Source of the DNA: an uncultured Paracoccaceae bacterium
GTDB taxonomy: Bacteria > Pseudomonadota > Alphaproteobacteria > Rhodobacterales > Rhodobacteraceae
Assembly (NCBI GenBank): GCA_947496535.1
Contig: CANMDE010000001.1
Span: forward strand, 62,001 to 126,000
Direction of reading: 5' to 3'
DNA: 64,000 nt
Every line of letters begins with the position of its first letter. Position 1 is the first letter of the stretch. The position numbers and the translations under genes were made by a program. Below are positions 43,752-51,185 of the stretch, piece by piece. The notes beneath the pieces are model-generated. The model saw nothing but the letters and a program-made list of their open reading frames with translations. It ran no database searches and had not been told where the DNA came from.

Positions 43752-44403
43752 TTCACCACCTGCCGTTAGTCCCCGAGAAGGCGCTTAGCAGGACGGAAGT
43801 GAAATCTGGCTTAAAGAAACAATTTGAAGAAATTGAACTGTAGCGTGGTGGACAAAGCCCGTTTTCGCAAAAAAGTGGCGAGATCGATTTTGCTGTTATG
43901 CGAAATTCTATATTCAGCTTATGGCAGATGAATAACTTCCAAAAATTTACCGCTTGGTCAGAAAAATGATCGATATGTCTGCTGGGCGACAGTGCCATAC
44001 GGATCGCCAGTTACAGTTATGAGATATTACGAGTGAGTGGTCATTTTGTGAGAGTGGTTGTTTTCCAATGAGCGTCTGTTTCCTGATAGTGGTAAGGGAT
44101 GGAAACAATTTTGACGACACCTACGACAAATCGCGTCCAAACCGGGATTTGTCGTAGGTATTCTCCAAGTACGTCTGCCGATGTTATTGTGAAATCTCTT
44201 CTGGGCTCTGTAGTTTGTCGGATCAAACATCCAGCAAAATCCAAGAGTCTGTTTGGTTACATGCTGGTTTCGCCATTGCATCGTGATCCGACACAACTAC
44301 TGCGTAGTACAACCTATAACCACTCAGCCGAAGAAAAATTTAGCTGCTGTAGTGATCCAACGCTGGAGACTTGTAATCTTACCCACTTGCGGGGCTATTG
44401 GCC
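43752..44403. other. 652-base AT-rich intergenic region
   Basis: No firm gene here. Frames up to about 100 residues are open on both strands, but they lack family resemblance and start signals. The region separates the flagellar block from a Crp/Fnr regulator gene and contains a perfect 14-bp inverted repeat described separately. Confidence 0.5.
44119..44159. repeat. perfect 14-bp inverted repeat
   Basis: ACCTACGACAAATC (44119-44132) and GATTTGTCGTAGGT (44146-44159) are perfect inverted copies with a 13-base loop. It is too GC-poor after the second arm to be an obvious terminator and has no T-run. It could be an operator for the downstream Crp-family gene, a transposon terminal remnant or a recombination site. 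Confidence 0.8.
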
Positions 44404-45096
44404 ATGAAGAACTCAGTTCGTTTCCCACACATGATGAATGCGCAACTGCTGAACGATTTGCCCGATGATCACAAGGTGGCATTTTTGGATAGCTGCGCCG
44501 TGCGCGTCTTTGGCGAAGACACGACGATCCTAACGCAAAAAGAAAATGCGGCCGGTTTGTTTCTCATTGCATATGGCACTATTGAGGTCAGTTTTCTCAG
44601 CGAAGATGGCAATAAATCCATCATTTATCACGCCACGCAAGGCGAAATGCTTGGAGCGATTGAGGCAATTGCCGAGCGCCCCTGTGCGGCGAGCTGTACG
44701 GCTTTTGCGAATACGACCGTGCTGTTTTGCGCGACTTCGTTGCTATTTGAACAACTCAAATCGCCTGTGTTCATCCGCAATATTGCGACGGTCGCCCATG
44801 ACGTGATGGTGCGTGATAACATGTTCAAATCCGTTGATCAGTTTTACACGGTCGAACAGCGAATTTGCATATATTTGCGCTACTTATCGACGCCCAACTC
44901 GAAATTTTCGCAAAGCCAGTCATATCTGGCAAATGCGGTTGGTTGCTCCCGACAGACCGTGAACAAGGAATTGGGCAGACTGCGCGACCTCGACATCATC
45001 GACTTAGATAAAGGTGTTATCTGGGTCAAAGACCGCACTGCCCTGGCGCGACGGATACAGGATCTGGATTTCAGCCAGTCGGGCCTCAAAAACTAG
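44404..45096 (+). CDS. Crp/Fnr-family transcriptional regulator
   Basis: This 230-residue regulator has a cyclic-nucleotide-binding-like N-terminal domain (GLFLIAYGTIEVSFLSEDGNKSIIYHATQGEMLGAIEAIAERPCAASCTAFA) and a C-terminal winged helix (QSYLANAVGCSRQTVNKELGRLRDLDIIDLDKGVIWVKD). It lacks the FNR-type cysteine cluster at its N-terminus, so iron-sulfur oxygen sensing is unlikely. The effector cannot be named. It stands alone, with the flagellar block on one side and an IclR gene 189 bases downstream. ATG 44404 is chosen over TTG 44398. Confidence 0.85.
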   Translation: MKNSVRFPHMMNAQLLNDLPDDHKVAFLDSCAVRVFGEDTTILTQKENAAGLFLIAYGTIEVSFLSEDGNKSIIYHATQGEMLGAIEAIAERPCAASCTAFANTTVLFCATSLLFEQLKSPVFIRNIATVAHDVMVRDNMFKSVDQFYTVEQRICIYLRYLSTPNSKFSQSQSYLANAVGCSRQTVNKELGRLRDLDIIDLDKGVIWVKDRTALARRIQDLDFSQSGLKN

Positions 45097-45285
45097 GATG
45101 CTGCGGATGGTTCAGGCGCCGTTATTTTCGGTGGTTGATTGATTTGCTGAAGCGGGAAAAAGTTGACGATCTGAAACAGTTCGTTGTGGTTCACATTTCG
45201 TAGAATCCCCAAAATTAACTTGCTTTACGGCGAAATTTTCTCACAATTCGAGATCTAGTCTCATCGGGTGAGAGTATTTTTCAGT

Positions 45286-46044
45286 ATGCACCTTGAACGC
45301 CTGATCGATCTTTTGGAAATCGTCGCAGTTGCCGGGCGGCCCGTTTCGGCTGGCGAGGTGCAAAAGGTCGCGGGTTTGCCCAAGCCGACATGCTACAGAC
45401 TAATCCAGTCGCTTGCAGATCAACTATTATTGGACCAGCCGGGCGATGACGGAAAATTCGTGATCGGGGAGCGTCTGATCCGCATCGCGCTTTTGGGCAA
45501 ATCGGACGTGGACGTGCGCCGCTGCGCCGCCCCGCTCCTCAAAGCCGCGGCCACCAATTTCAATGAAACGGTTTTTCTTGCCCGCTTTCGCGATAGCAAC
45601 GTAGAAATCATCCATGTCGAGACACCCGATGACCCTGCGCGTGCATTCATTCATCCGGGGCTGGGGGTGCGGCCAATGCACGCCTGCTCGTGCTCCAAAG
45701 CGATAGCGGCCTTCGCAGAGCCCGATTTTCAGGACGTCATCCTGTCCGGCAGCCTAAAGCAATACACGGAACACACAAAGATCACCCAAAGTGAATTGCG
45801 GGCGGAGTTCGCAACGATTTTGGAGCGTGGCTTTGCTGACTGCGATCAAGAGATAGACATGGGCATCGCCAGCGTGGCGGCCCCAATTTCGATCGGCAAT
45901 ATCGGCGCGATATTCAGCGTCGGGGCCGTTGGCCCAATACGAAGATTCGGAACTGACTACCGTGCTGAAATTGGTCAGAAATTGACCGAACTTTCAAAAA
46001 AAATCAGTGGCGCCATTCAGCTTTGTAATGTGGCAGAGGTGTAA
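45286..46044 (+). CDS. IclR-family transcriptional regulator
   Basis: This 252-residue regulator has an N-terminal winged helix (LERLIDLLEIVAVAGRPVSAGEVQKVAGLPKPTCYRLIQSLADQLLL) and an IclR ligand domain (VFLARFRDSNVEIIHVETPDDP, MHACSCSKAIAAFAEPDFQD, ADCDQEIDMGIASVAAPI). It is 84 bases upstream of the methanethiol-oxidase-like gene and in the same direction, so it probably controls that gene. ATG 45286 is preferred to GTG 45268, as the fold begins right after it. Confidence 0.88.
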   Translation: MHLERLIDLLEIVAVAGRPVSAGEVQKVAGLPKPTCYRLIQSLADQLLLDQPGDDGKFVIGERLIRIALLGKSDVDVRRCAAPLLKAAATNFNETVFLARFRDSNVEIIHVETPDDPARAFIHPGLGVRPMHACSCSKAIAAFAEPDFQDVILSGSLKQYTEHTKITQSELRAEFATILERGFADCDQEIDMGIASVAAPISIGNIGAIFSVGAVGPIRRFGTDYRAEIGQKLTELSKKISGAIQLCNVAEV

Positions 46045-46128
46045 TCAATCCTCTCAATCTTCGGCCCATATGGGCTCAAAAACAACAGACCTCCAAACGG
46101 AGGCAACTTGTTCAAATGGGAGGATAAA

Positions 46129-47529
46129 ATGAACCTGAGACCTGATCCAACATTTCACGCTTCACCGAAGCTCGCGATGCAAGCGCCGGTCGAGAATTAT
46201 GCCTTTACAGTTATGCTGAGCCCGGACGGCAATCAATCTGACGGCATCGCTGTTGTTGACCTTAAACCGACTTCGAAGACTTATGGCCAGATCGTGCATC
46301 AGGTAATCGTTCCCAATAAGGGTGACGAATTTCATCACTTTGGGTGGAACGCCTGCTCTTCGTCGCTCTCGCCGCTAACGGGCCATGCTTTTCTGGAACG
46401 CCGTTATCTGATCGTGCCTGGCATCCGGTCCTCGCGCATATATGTCATTGACGTGAAAGACCCACTGAAAGCGCATATCCACAAGACGATTGAGCCCGAA
46501 GAACTTTTTGCCAAAACAGGCTATTCCCGCCCTCACACGATCCACTGTGGGCCAGAGGGTATCTATGTGTCTTGTCTCGGCGGAGCGGGCAAAGATGGTA
46601 CTGATGGCCCTCCGGGCATTTTCATCATGGACTGCGAGACCTTCGAAATCATTGGTCAGTATGAAATGGACCGCGGTAAGCAGGACAAGCATTACGATTT
46701 CTGGTGGAACCTACCGCAAGACTACATGGTCAGTTCGGAATGGGGCCTGCCGCCACAATTTGAAAACGGTGTGGTGCCAGAGGATTTGTTGTCCAACAAG
46801 TACGGCCATTCGATCCACTTCTGGGACCTGCGGGCGCGTAAAAACATCCAGACGATTGATTTTGGCGAGAATTACCAGATGGCTTTGGAAATTCGCCCGG
46901 CTCATGACCCAACGAAGTCTTATGGCTTCTGCGGTGTCGTGGTCGACACAACCAACCTGCAGGGCGCAATCTTTACGTGGTGGCGTGACGAGGACGGCAA
47001 ATGGCAGGCTAAGAAGACAATCACAATTGATCCGCGCCCAGAAGATCCAGAAAACTTGCCGCCGCTCCTTCAGGGTTTTGGGGCGGTGCCGCCGCTTGTG
47101 ACGGATATCGACCTCAGCCTCGACGACAAATATCTGTATGTGGCATGCTGGGGTATGGGTGAAATGCATCAATATGATGTCTCGGACCCTATGAATCCAG
47201 TTTTGGCTGGAAAGGTTGAGGTAGGCGGCATCGCACGCGGGGCCAAGCATCCCAATGGCAAAGACTTTGCCTACGGTCCCCAAATGGTCGAGATCAGCCG
47301 GGACGGTAAGCGGGTCTATTGGACGAACTCGCTTTATTCGACATGGGATGACCAGTTCTATCCAGATGACGAGGGTGGTCAGATGGTCATGGCTCGTGTT
47401 GGTGATGATGGAGGCTTTGAGCTAGACAAAGACTTTTACGTCAACTTTCCCAAGGGTCTCAGATCGCATCAGATCAGGCTTGAGGGCGGCGATTGTTCGA
47501 CGGACAGTTTCTGTTATCCGTCTGTCTAA
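46129..47529 (+). CDS. selenium-binding protein 56 / methanethiol oxidase homologue
   Basis: This 466-residue beta-propeller is clearly of the SBP56 family (GDEFHHFGWNACSSSL, RIYVIDVKDP, GYSRPHTIHCGPEGIYVSCLG, YDFWWNLPQDYMVSSEWGLP, GLRSHQIRLEGGDCSTDSFC). Bacterial members oxidise methanethiol to formaldehyde, sulfide and peroxide, relevant to DMSP-derived sulfur. The usual CSSC near residue 76-79 reads CSSS, so the second Cys, the residue proposed to bind selenium, is Ser. No signal peptide is seen, unlike MtoX of Hyphomicrobium. ATG 46129 follows GGGAGGAT; TTG 46108 also has GGAGG. The next gene abuts directly. Confidence 0.85.
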   Translation: MNLRPDPTFHASPKLAMQAPVENYAFTVMLSPDGNQSDGIAVVDLKPTSKTYGQIVHQVIVPNKGDEFHHFGWNACSSSLSPLTGHAFLERRYLIVPGIRSSRIYVIDVKDPLKAHIHKTIEPEELFAKTGYSRPHTIHCGPEGIYVSCLGGAGKDGTDGPPGIFIMDCETFEIIGQYEMDRGKQDKHYDFWWNLPQDYMVSSEWGLPPQFENGVVPEDLLSNKYGHSIHFWDLRARKNIQTIDFGENYQMALEIRPAHDPTKSYGFCGVVVDTTNLQGAIFTWWRDEDGKWQAKKTITIDPRPEDPENLPPLLQGFGAVPPLVTDIDLSLDDKYLYVACWGMGEMHQYDVSDPMNPVLAGKVEVGGIARGAKHPNGKDFAYGPQMVEISRDGKRVYWTNSLYSTWDDQFYPDDEGGQMVMARVGDDGGFELDKDFYVNFPKGLRSHQIRLEGGDCSTDSFCYPSV

Positions 47530-48201
47530 ATGATCTCAGATGTTACATCGGTGGCGGCCCTTTGGGGAGCCGTCATTTTGTCTGGTTTTTACCACGGCAT
47601 TAATCCGGGTATGGGTTGGCCACTTGCGGTCTCTGCCGCTTTGATGGAGCGCAGACATGCGGCAATGCCCTGGGTGCTGGCAATGCTGGCGACCGGGCAT
47701 TTTCTTGCCATGGTCGGAATACTTTTGCCGCTCTCGCTGATGCTTTTCCTGGTGGATTGGGAAGTCCAAATTCGCGTCGGCGCCGGCCTTTTGGTTATTG
47801 TCATGGGTGTCTACCTACTGGTTAATCGCAGGCATCCGAAAATTCTGGCCCGCGTTCATCCCGCCCGCCTTGCGCTTTGGTCTTTCCTGGCTGCCATGGC
47901 CCATGGAGCAGGCCTGATGCTGGTTCCGATCTATCTGGGTATTTGTGCCATTGGTGATGAGGAAACAGGTCATCTTGCAGCAAGGACGCTCATGGGGAGC
48001 AATATCATGACGGCTTTCGGCGTCGCTGCAATTCACACGCTGGCCATGACATTCGCCGGAGGGTTAATTGCGATCACTATCTACATCTGGCTTGGTTTGA
48101 AGTTTCTGTCCAAAACCTGGTTCAACCTCGATCTGGTCTGGGCCATCAGTCTTATCGTTGTTGGGGTTTTCGGAATACACTCCGCTCGTTTTAGTCATTG
48201 A
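47530..48201 (+). CDS. unknown polytopic membrane protein abutting the SBP56 gene
   Basis: This 223-residue protein starts with ATG right after the preceding stop (TAA ATG), so coupling is likely. It has about six hydrophobic segments and three His-containing motifs inside or beside them: SGFYHGINPGMGWPLAVSA (about residues 18-36), AMAHGAGLMLVPIYLG, and AAIHTLAMTFAGG. These look like a substrate- or metal-handling pattern reminiscent of metal/sulfur permeases, but I do not recognise the family. SBP56/MtoX genes are usually followed by SCO1/MauG genes; here this protein replaces them. Confidence 0.8.
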   Translation: MISDVTSVAALWGAVILSGFYHGINPGMGWPLAVSAALMERRHAAMPWVLAMLATGHFLAMVGILLPLSLMLFLVDWEVQIRVGAGLLVIVMGVYLLVNRRHPKILARVHPARLALWSFLAAMAHGAGLMLVPIYLGICAIGDEETGHLAARTLMGSNIMTAFGVAAIHTLAMTFAGGLIAITIYIWLGLKFLSKTWFNLDLVWAISLIVVGVFGIHSARFSH

Positions 48202-48256
48202 TTGGGTGCCAAACATCAATGTGAAAAGCCCGAACAGGGTTGACCTTCGCGCGCAG

Positions 48257-49363
48257 TCAGAGCGTATCACTTTGAAATAGCCAGACTTTCAGACCGCCAT
48301 GGGCGATGGCCGGACCTTTGGGCTTGAAATGTAAACCCGTGGCGCGGGCCAGTTTTTCGTCGCTGGTGATTAATCCGACGCGCCAACCGCTGAAACGCTC
48401 CTGCAACGTTTGGCCGAAACTGGCGTAGAGGCCGAAAAGCATCTTCTGATTGCCAATCCGTCCTCCATAAGGCGGGTTGCAGATGATCAGGCCGGGTCGG
48501 CTGTCGGGGCGCTGCAGATCGGTGGCATTCTGGTTGGCAAATGTGATTAGATCGCTGACGCCTGACCGTTCAGCGTTGGCCTGACTCATCCTGACAGCCC
48601 CCGCATCCCGGTCACTGCCGTAGAAATGTACCGGCGTTTCTATGCGCGGCTGTGGTTGACGTAAGGCCGCCCAGGCATCCGCGTCGAAACTGCCAAGGTC
48701 TTCAAACGCAAATCGTCGGCTGCGCCCAGGTAGCAACCCAGCTGCGATCTCTGCCGCTTCAATCAGAAACGTGCCAGAGCCGCACATGGGGTCCAACACC
48801 GGCTCATGCCCGTCGAATCCGCATGTCCGCAGCAGCAGGCTCGCCATTGTTTCACGCATCGGGGCCTTGCCGACCGCCTCCTTATGTCCGCGCTTATGCA
48901 GGCTTTCGCCAGAAGTATCGACGCTGATAGTTACCCGGTTGTCATCAATCCGGGCCTTTATGACTATCGAGGCGTCCGCGTCTATTTGAAACCCCTGTGC
49001 CTTGAGACCAGTTTCAATCCGCTGCGCTGCCGCCCCGGCATGGTAGATTTTCGATTTGCGACTGGTGGCAACCTCTACCCTGATTGGCATCTCGGGCCGC
49101 AGGGAGTCGCTCCACGGAAATTTGCGCGCCCGTTTGTCCAGCTGGGCAAGATGGAAAGCCATGAAGGTGCCAACCCGTGCCAATACGCGGGTTGCCCCGC
49201 GCAGAGTGAGATTCGCACGCCAGACATCCGGCCAAGTACCCATAATCGTCACGCCACCGGGAGTGATTTTGGCATCTGCGAAACCATTCTCGGCTACCTC
49301 GTCCAGCAAGGCTGGTTCAAGCCCCGGGGTGGCTGTAATGAATATCTCGAACTGCTGGGTCAT
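48257..49363 (-). CDS. THUMP-domain 23S rRNA guanine-N2-methyltransferase (RlmL-like, single-domain)
   Basis: This 368-residue RNA methyltransferase has an N-terminal THUMP domain (about residues 50-160, with VGTFMAFHLAQLDKRARKFPW) and a Rossmann methyltransferase domain. Signatures include SGESLHKRGHKEAVGKAPMRETMAS, VLDPMCGSGTFLIEAAEIAAG, and the catalytic loop LIICNPPYGGRIGN (NPPY). It matches the N-terminal half of E. coli RlmL/RlmKL, which methylates 23S G2445. Standalone forms are usual in alphaproteobacteria. The start MTQQFEIFITATPGLEPALLDEVA at 49363 replaces longer in-frame starts. Confidence 0.88.
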   Translation of the reverse strand: MTQQFEIFITATPGLEPALLDEVAENGFADAKITPGGVTIMGTWPDVWRANLTLRGATRVLARVGTFMAFHLAQLDKRARKFPWSDSLRPEMPIRVEVATSRKSKIYHAGAAAQRIETGLKAQGFQIDADASIVIKARIDDNRVTISVDTSGESLHKRGHKEAVGKAPMRETMASLLLRTCGFDGHEPVLDPMCGSGTFLIEAAEIAAGLLPGRSRRFAFEDLGSFDADAWAALRQPQPRIETPVHFYGSDRDAGAVRMSQANAERSGVSDLITFANQNATDLQRPDSRPGLIICNPPYGGRIGNQKMLFGLYASFGQTLQERFSGWRVGLITSDEKLARATGLHFKPKGPAIAHGGLKVWLFQSDTL

Positions 49364-49406
49364 GAACGTGCTGGATGCGCCAAAGCGGGGCGTGACGCAA
49401 GCACTG

Positions 49407-50165
49407 TCAGTGTATCTCCCGCGCAGTTTCGGGCTTTGGCTTAGCGATTTCTTCAAGTGCCTTGAGTGGGCGTTTGACTGCCTCGGTCAAACCGGGCGGT
49501 GTTGGGGCCGCCATCTGCTTGCTGACTTCGATCATCAGTACGCCGCCGGGTGCGAAGATGGGGATTTTATGTCCCAACTTCTCGAGCAGACCGGATGACT
49601 TCCGCCAAAATCGCCCATGTGACGGCGGCTGATAAAGCGATGAGCGCGCCCGTTCGGTCACGAATCTGTGCTTTCTCAGTTGCGCCTCAAGCTGACCAAA
49701 GGAATAGGGACGCCCGTAGCCGAAAGGTGTGCTATCGGATCGTGACCACAGCCCGGCCCGGTTCGGTACAATAAAGAGCGCCCGCCCGCCCGGGCCAAGC
49801 ACCCGCCAAGCCTCATCAAGCAGAGCTGAAGGAGTTTCGGATGTTTCCAGCCCATGCATGACGATTAGCTTATCAACATGGCCAGTCTCAATCGGCCAAA
49901 GCGTATCTTCGCATAACACGCTGACGTTCGGGCCATCAGGAGGCCATGGCATAACACCCTGCGGTCCCGGCATTAACCCAATCACCCGCCGTGCATCTGC
50001 CATAAACGGTCGTAACAATGGCACCGCGAAACCAAAGCCAACGACCATTTGCCCCTTTGCCTCTGGCCAAACATACGCCATTTCATCACGGATCACCTTT
50101 TGCGCCCGGCGTCCCAGTGCGCTCCGGTAGTAAAAATTTCGCAGGTCCAAAACGTCCAGATGCAT
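49407..50165 (-). CDS. class I SAM-dependent methyltransferase
   Basis: This 252-residue protein has a divergent methyltransferase domain ([63 protein letters not shown]) and a C-terminal extension ending in Ala/Pro-rich basic sequence. The glycine-rich motif I is weak. The start at ATG 50165 is used, but TTG 50189, just after AAGGTGAG, is also reasonable. It is divergent from gloB with about 60 bases between, an arrangement I recall in other alphaproteobacteria. Substrate unknown. Confidence 0.8.
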   Translation of the reverse strand: MHLDVLDLRNFYYRSALGRRAQKVIRDEMAYVWPEAKGQMVVGFGFAVPLLRPFMADARRVIGLMPGPQGVMPWPPDGPNVSVLCEDTLWPIETGHVDKLIVMHGLETSETPSALLDEAWRVLGPGGRALFIVPNRAGLWSRSDSTPFGYGRPYSFGQLEAQLRKHRFVTERARSSLYQPPSHGRFWRKSSGLLEKLGHKIPIFAPGGVLMIEVSKQMAAPTPPGLTEAVKRPLKALEEIAKPKPETAREIH

Positions 50166-50228
50166 TGCGGTTTGTGGCCCTTTCAGCAAAGCTCACCTTA
50201 AAACATATCAACAGAAAGCGACATTGCC

Positions 50229-51005
50229 ATGCCAAACGATCAATCTCCTGTAGAACTGGTCACTGTCCCGTGTTTGTCCGACAATTACGCCTTTCTGGTG
50301 CATAATGCGGCAACCGGACAGACAGCATTGGTCGATGCCCCTGAGGCCGCGCCTATTGCCGCCGTGTTGAAAGAGCGCGGCTGGGCCCTGTCAGATATCC
50401 TTATCACCCATCATCATGACGATCATATCGACGGTGTTGCCGCACTGCGCGACGGCGCGCGTGTGATTGGGGCTGCTGCAGATGCTCACCGGCTGCCCCC
50501 GCTGGATCTAGCAGTATCGGAGGGCGACGAAATCGAGGTTTGCGGCCAAAGGACTGAAGTTCTGGACGTATCCGGCCACACCCTTGGCCATATCGCCTTT
50601 CATATGCCTGACCCTGCAATAGCCTTTACCGCTGACAGCCTGATGGCGCTGGGCTGCGGTCGCCTGTTTGAAGGCACGCCTGAACAGATGTGGCAAAGCA
50701 TGCAAAAGCTGCGCACCTTACCGCCCAAGACCACCATCTGCTCAGGGCATGAATACACCGAAAGCAATGCCCGCTTTGCGCAGTCTATTGACCCAGAGAA
50801 TGCTGACCTTATCTTAAGGATCAAGGATGTGAATTCTGCCCGTGCGGCTGGGAAACCGACAGTCCCGTCAGTTCTTGACGACGAAATGAAAACGAACCCG
50901 TTCCTGCGTGCCGATGATCCTTTGCTGAAGAAGGCGGTTGGGATGGTCGACTCGAAAGATGCGGTCGTGTTCGCTGAAATACGTCAGCGCAAAGACAACT
51001 TTTAG
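50229..51005 (+). CDS. gloB: hydroxyacylglutathione hydrolase (glyoxalase II)
   Basis: This 258-residue metallo-beta-lactamase-fold enzyme hydrolyses S-D-lactoylglutathione. The metal motif THHHDDHIDG is at about residues 57-66, HTLGHIAFH follows at about 117-125, and FTADSLMALGCGRLFEGTPEQMW provides the bridging Asp. CSGHEYTESNARFA supplies a further His. This is the complete ligand set for GloB. It fits with the glutathione-producing gshA further along. Confidence 0.93.
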   Translation: MPNDQSPVELVTVPCLSDNYAFLVHNAATGQTALVDAPEAAPIAAVLKERGWALSDILITHHHDDHIDGVAALRDGARVIGAAADAHRLPPLDLAVSEGDEIEVCGQRTEVLDVSGHTLGHIAFHMPDPAIAFTADSLMALGCGRLFEGTPEQMWQSMQKLRTLPPKTTICSGHEYTESNARFAQSIDPENADLILRIKDVNSARAAGKPTVPSVLDDEMKTNPFLRADDPLLKKAVGMVDSKDAVVFAEIRQRKDNF

Positions 51006-51185
51006 CGCGCCAAGCGTGTCAAAACAGCGCAAAAGACGGTCTTAACCCTTCTTTCACCACGAATGTGAAGGTGAATTGCAAAAAAGTTCTTGAAGGTTGG
51101 GGAATAAAACCAAACCTTAAGAGTAAGAGGCCACGGTTGGGTGAACAGCTTGTTCGACCAACCCCGTTATGAAGGAGCACGAAAG

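Noticed and set aside
43753..43998. 81-residue minus-strand frame after motB
   Set aside because: AT-rich, no ribosome site and no family; treated as non-coding.
44119..44159. Inverted repeat read as an integron attC site
   Set aside because: No integrase gene, no second similar site and no attC core (RYYYAAC) were seen.
44027..44407. Overlapping frames of 67-102 residues around the inverted repeat
   Set aside because: They overlap on both strands, run through the inverted repeat and have no recognisable product.
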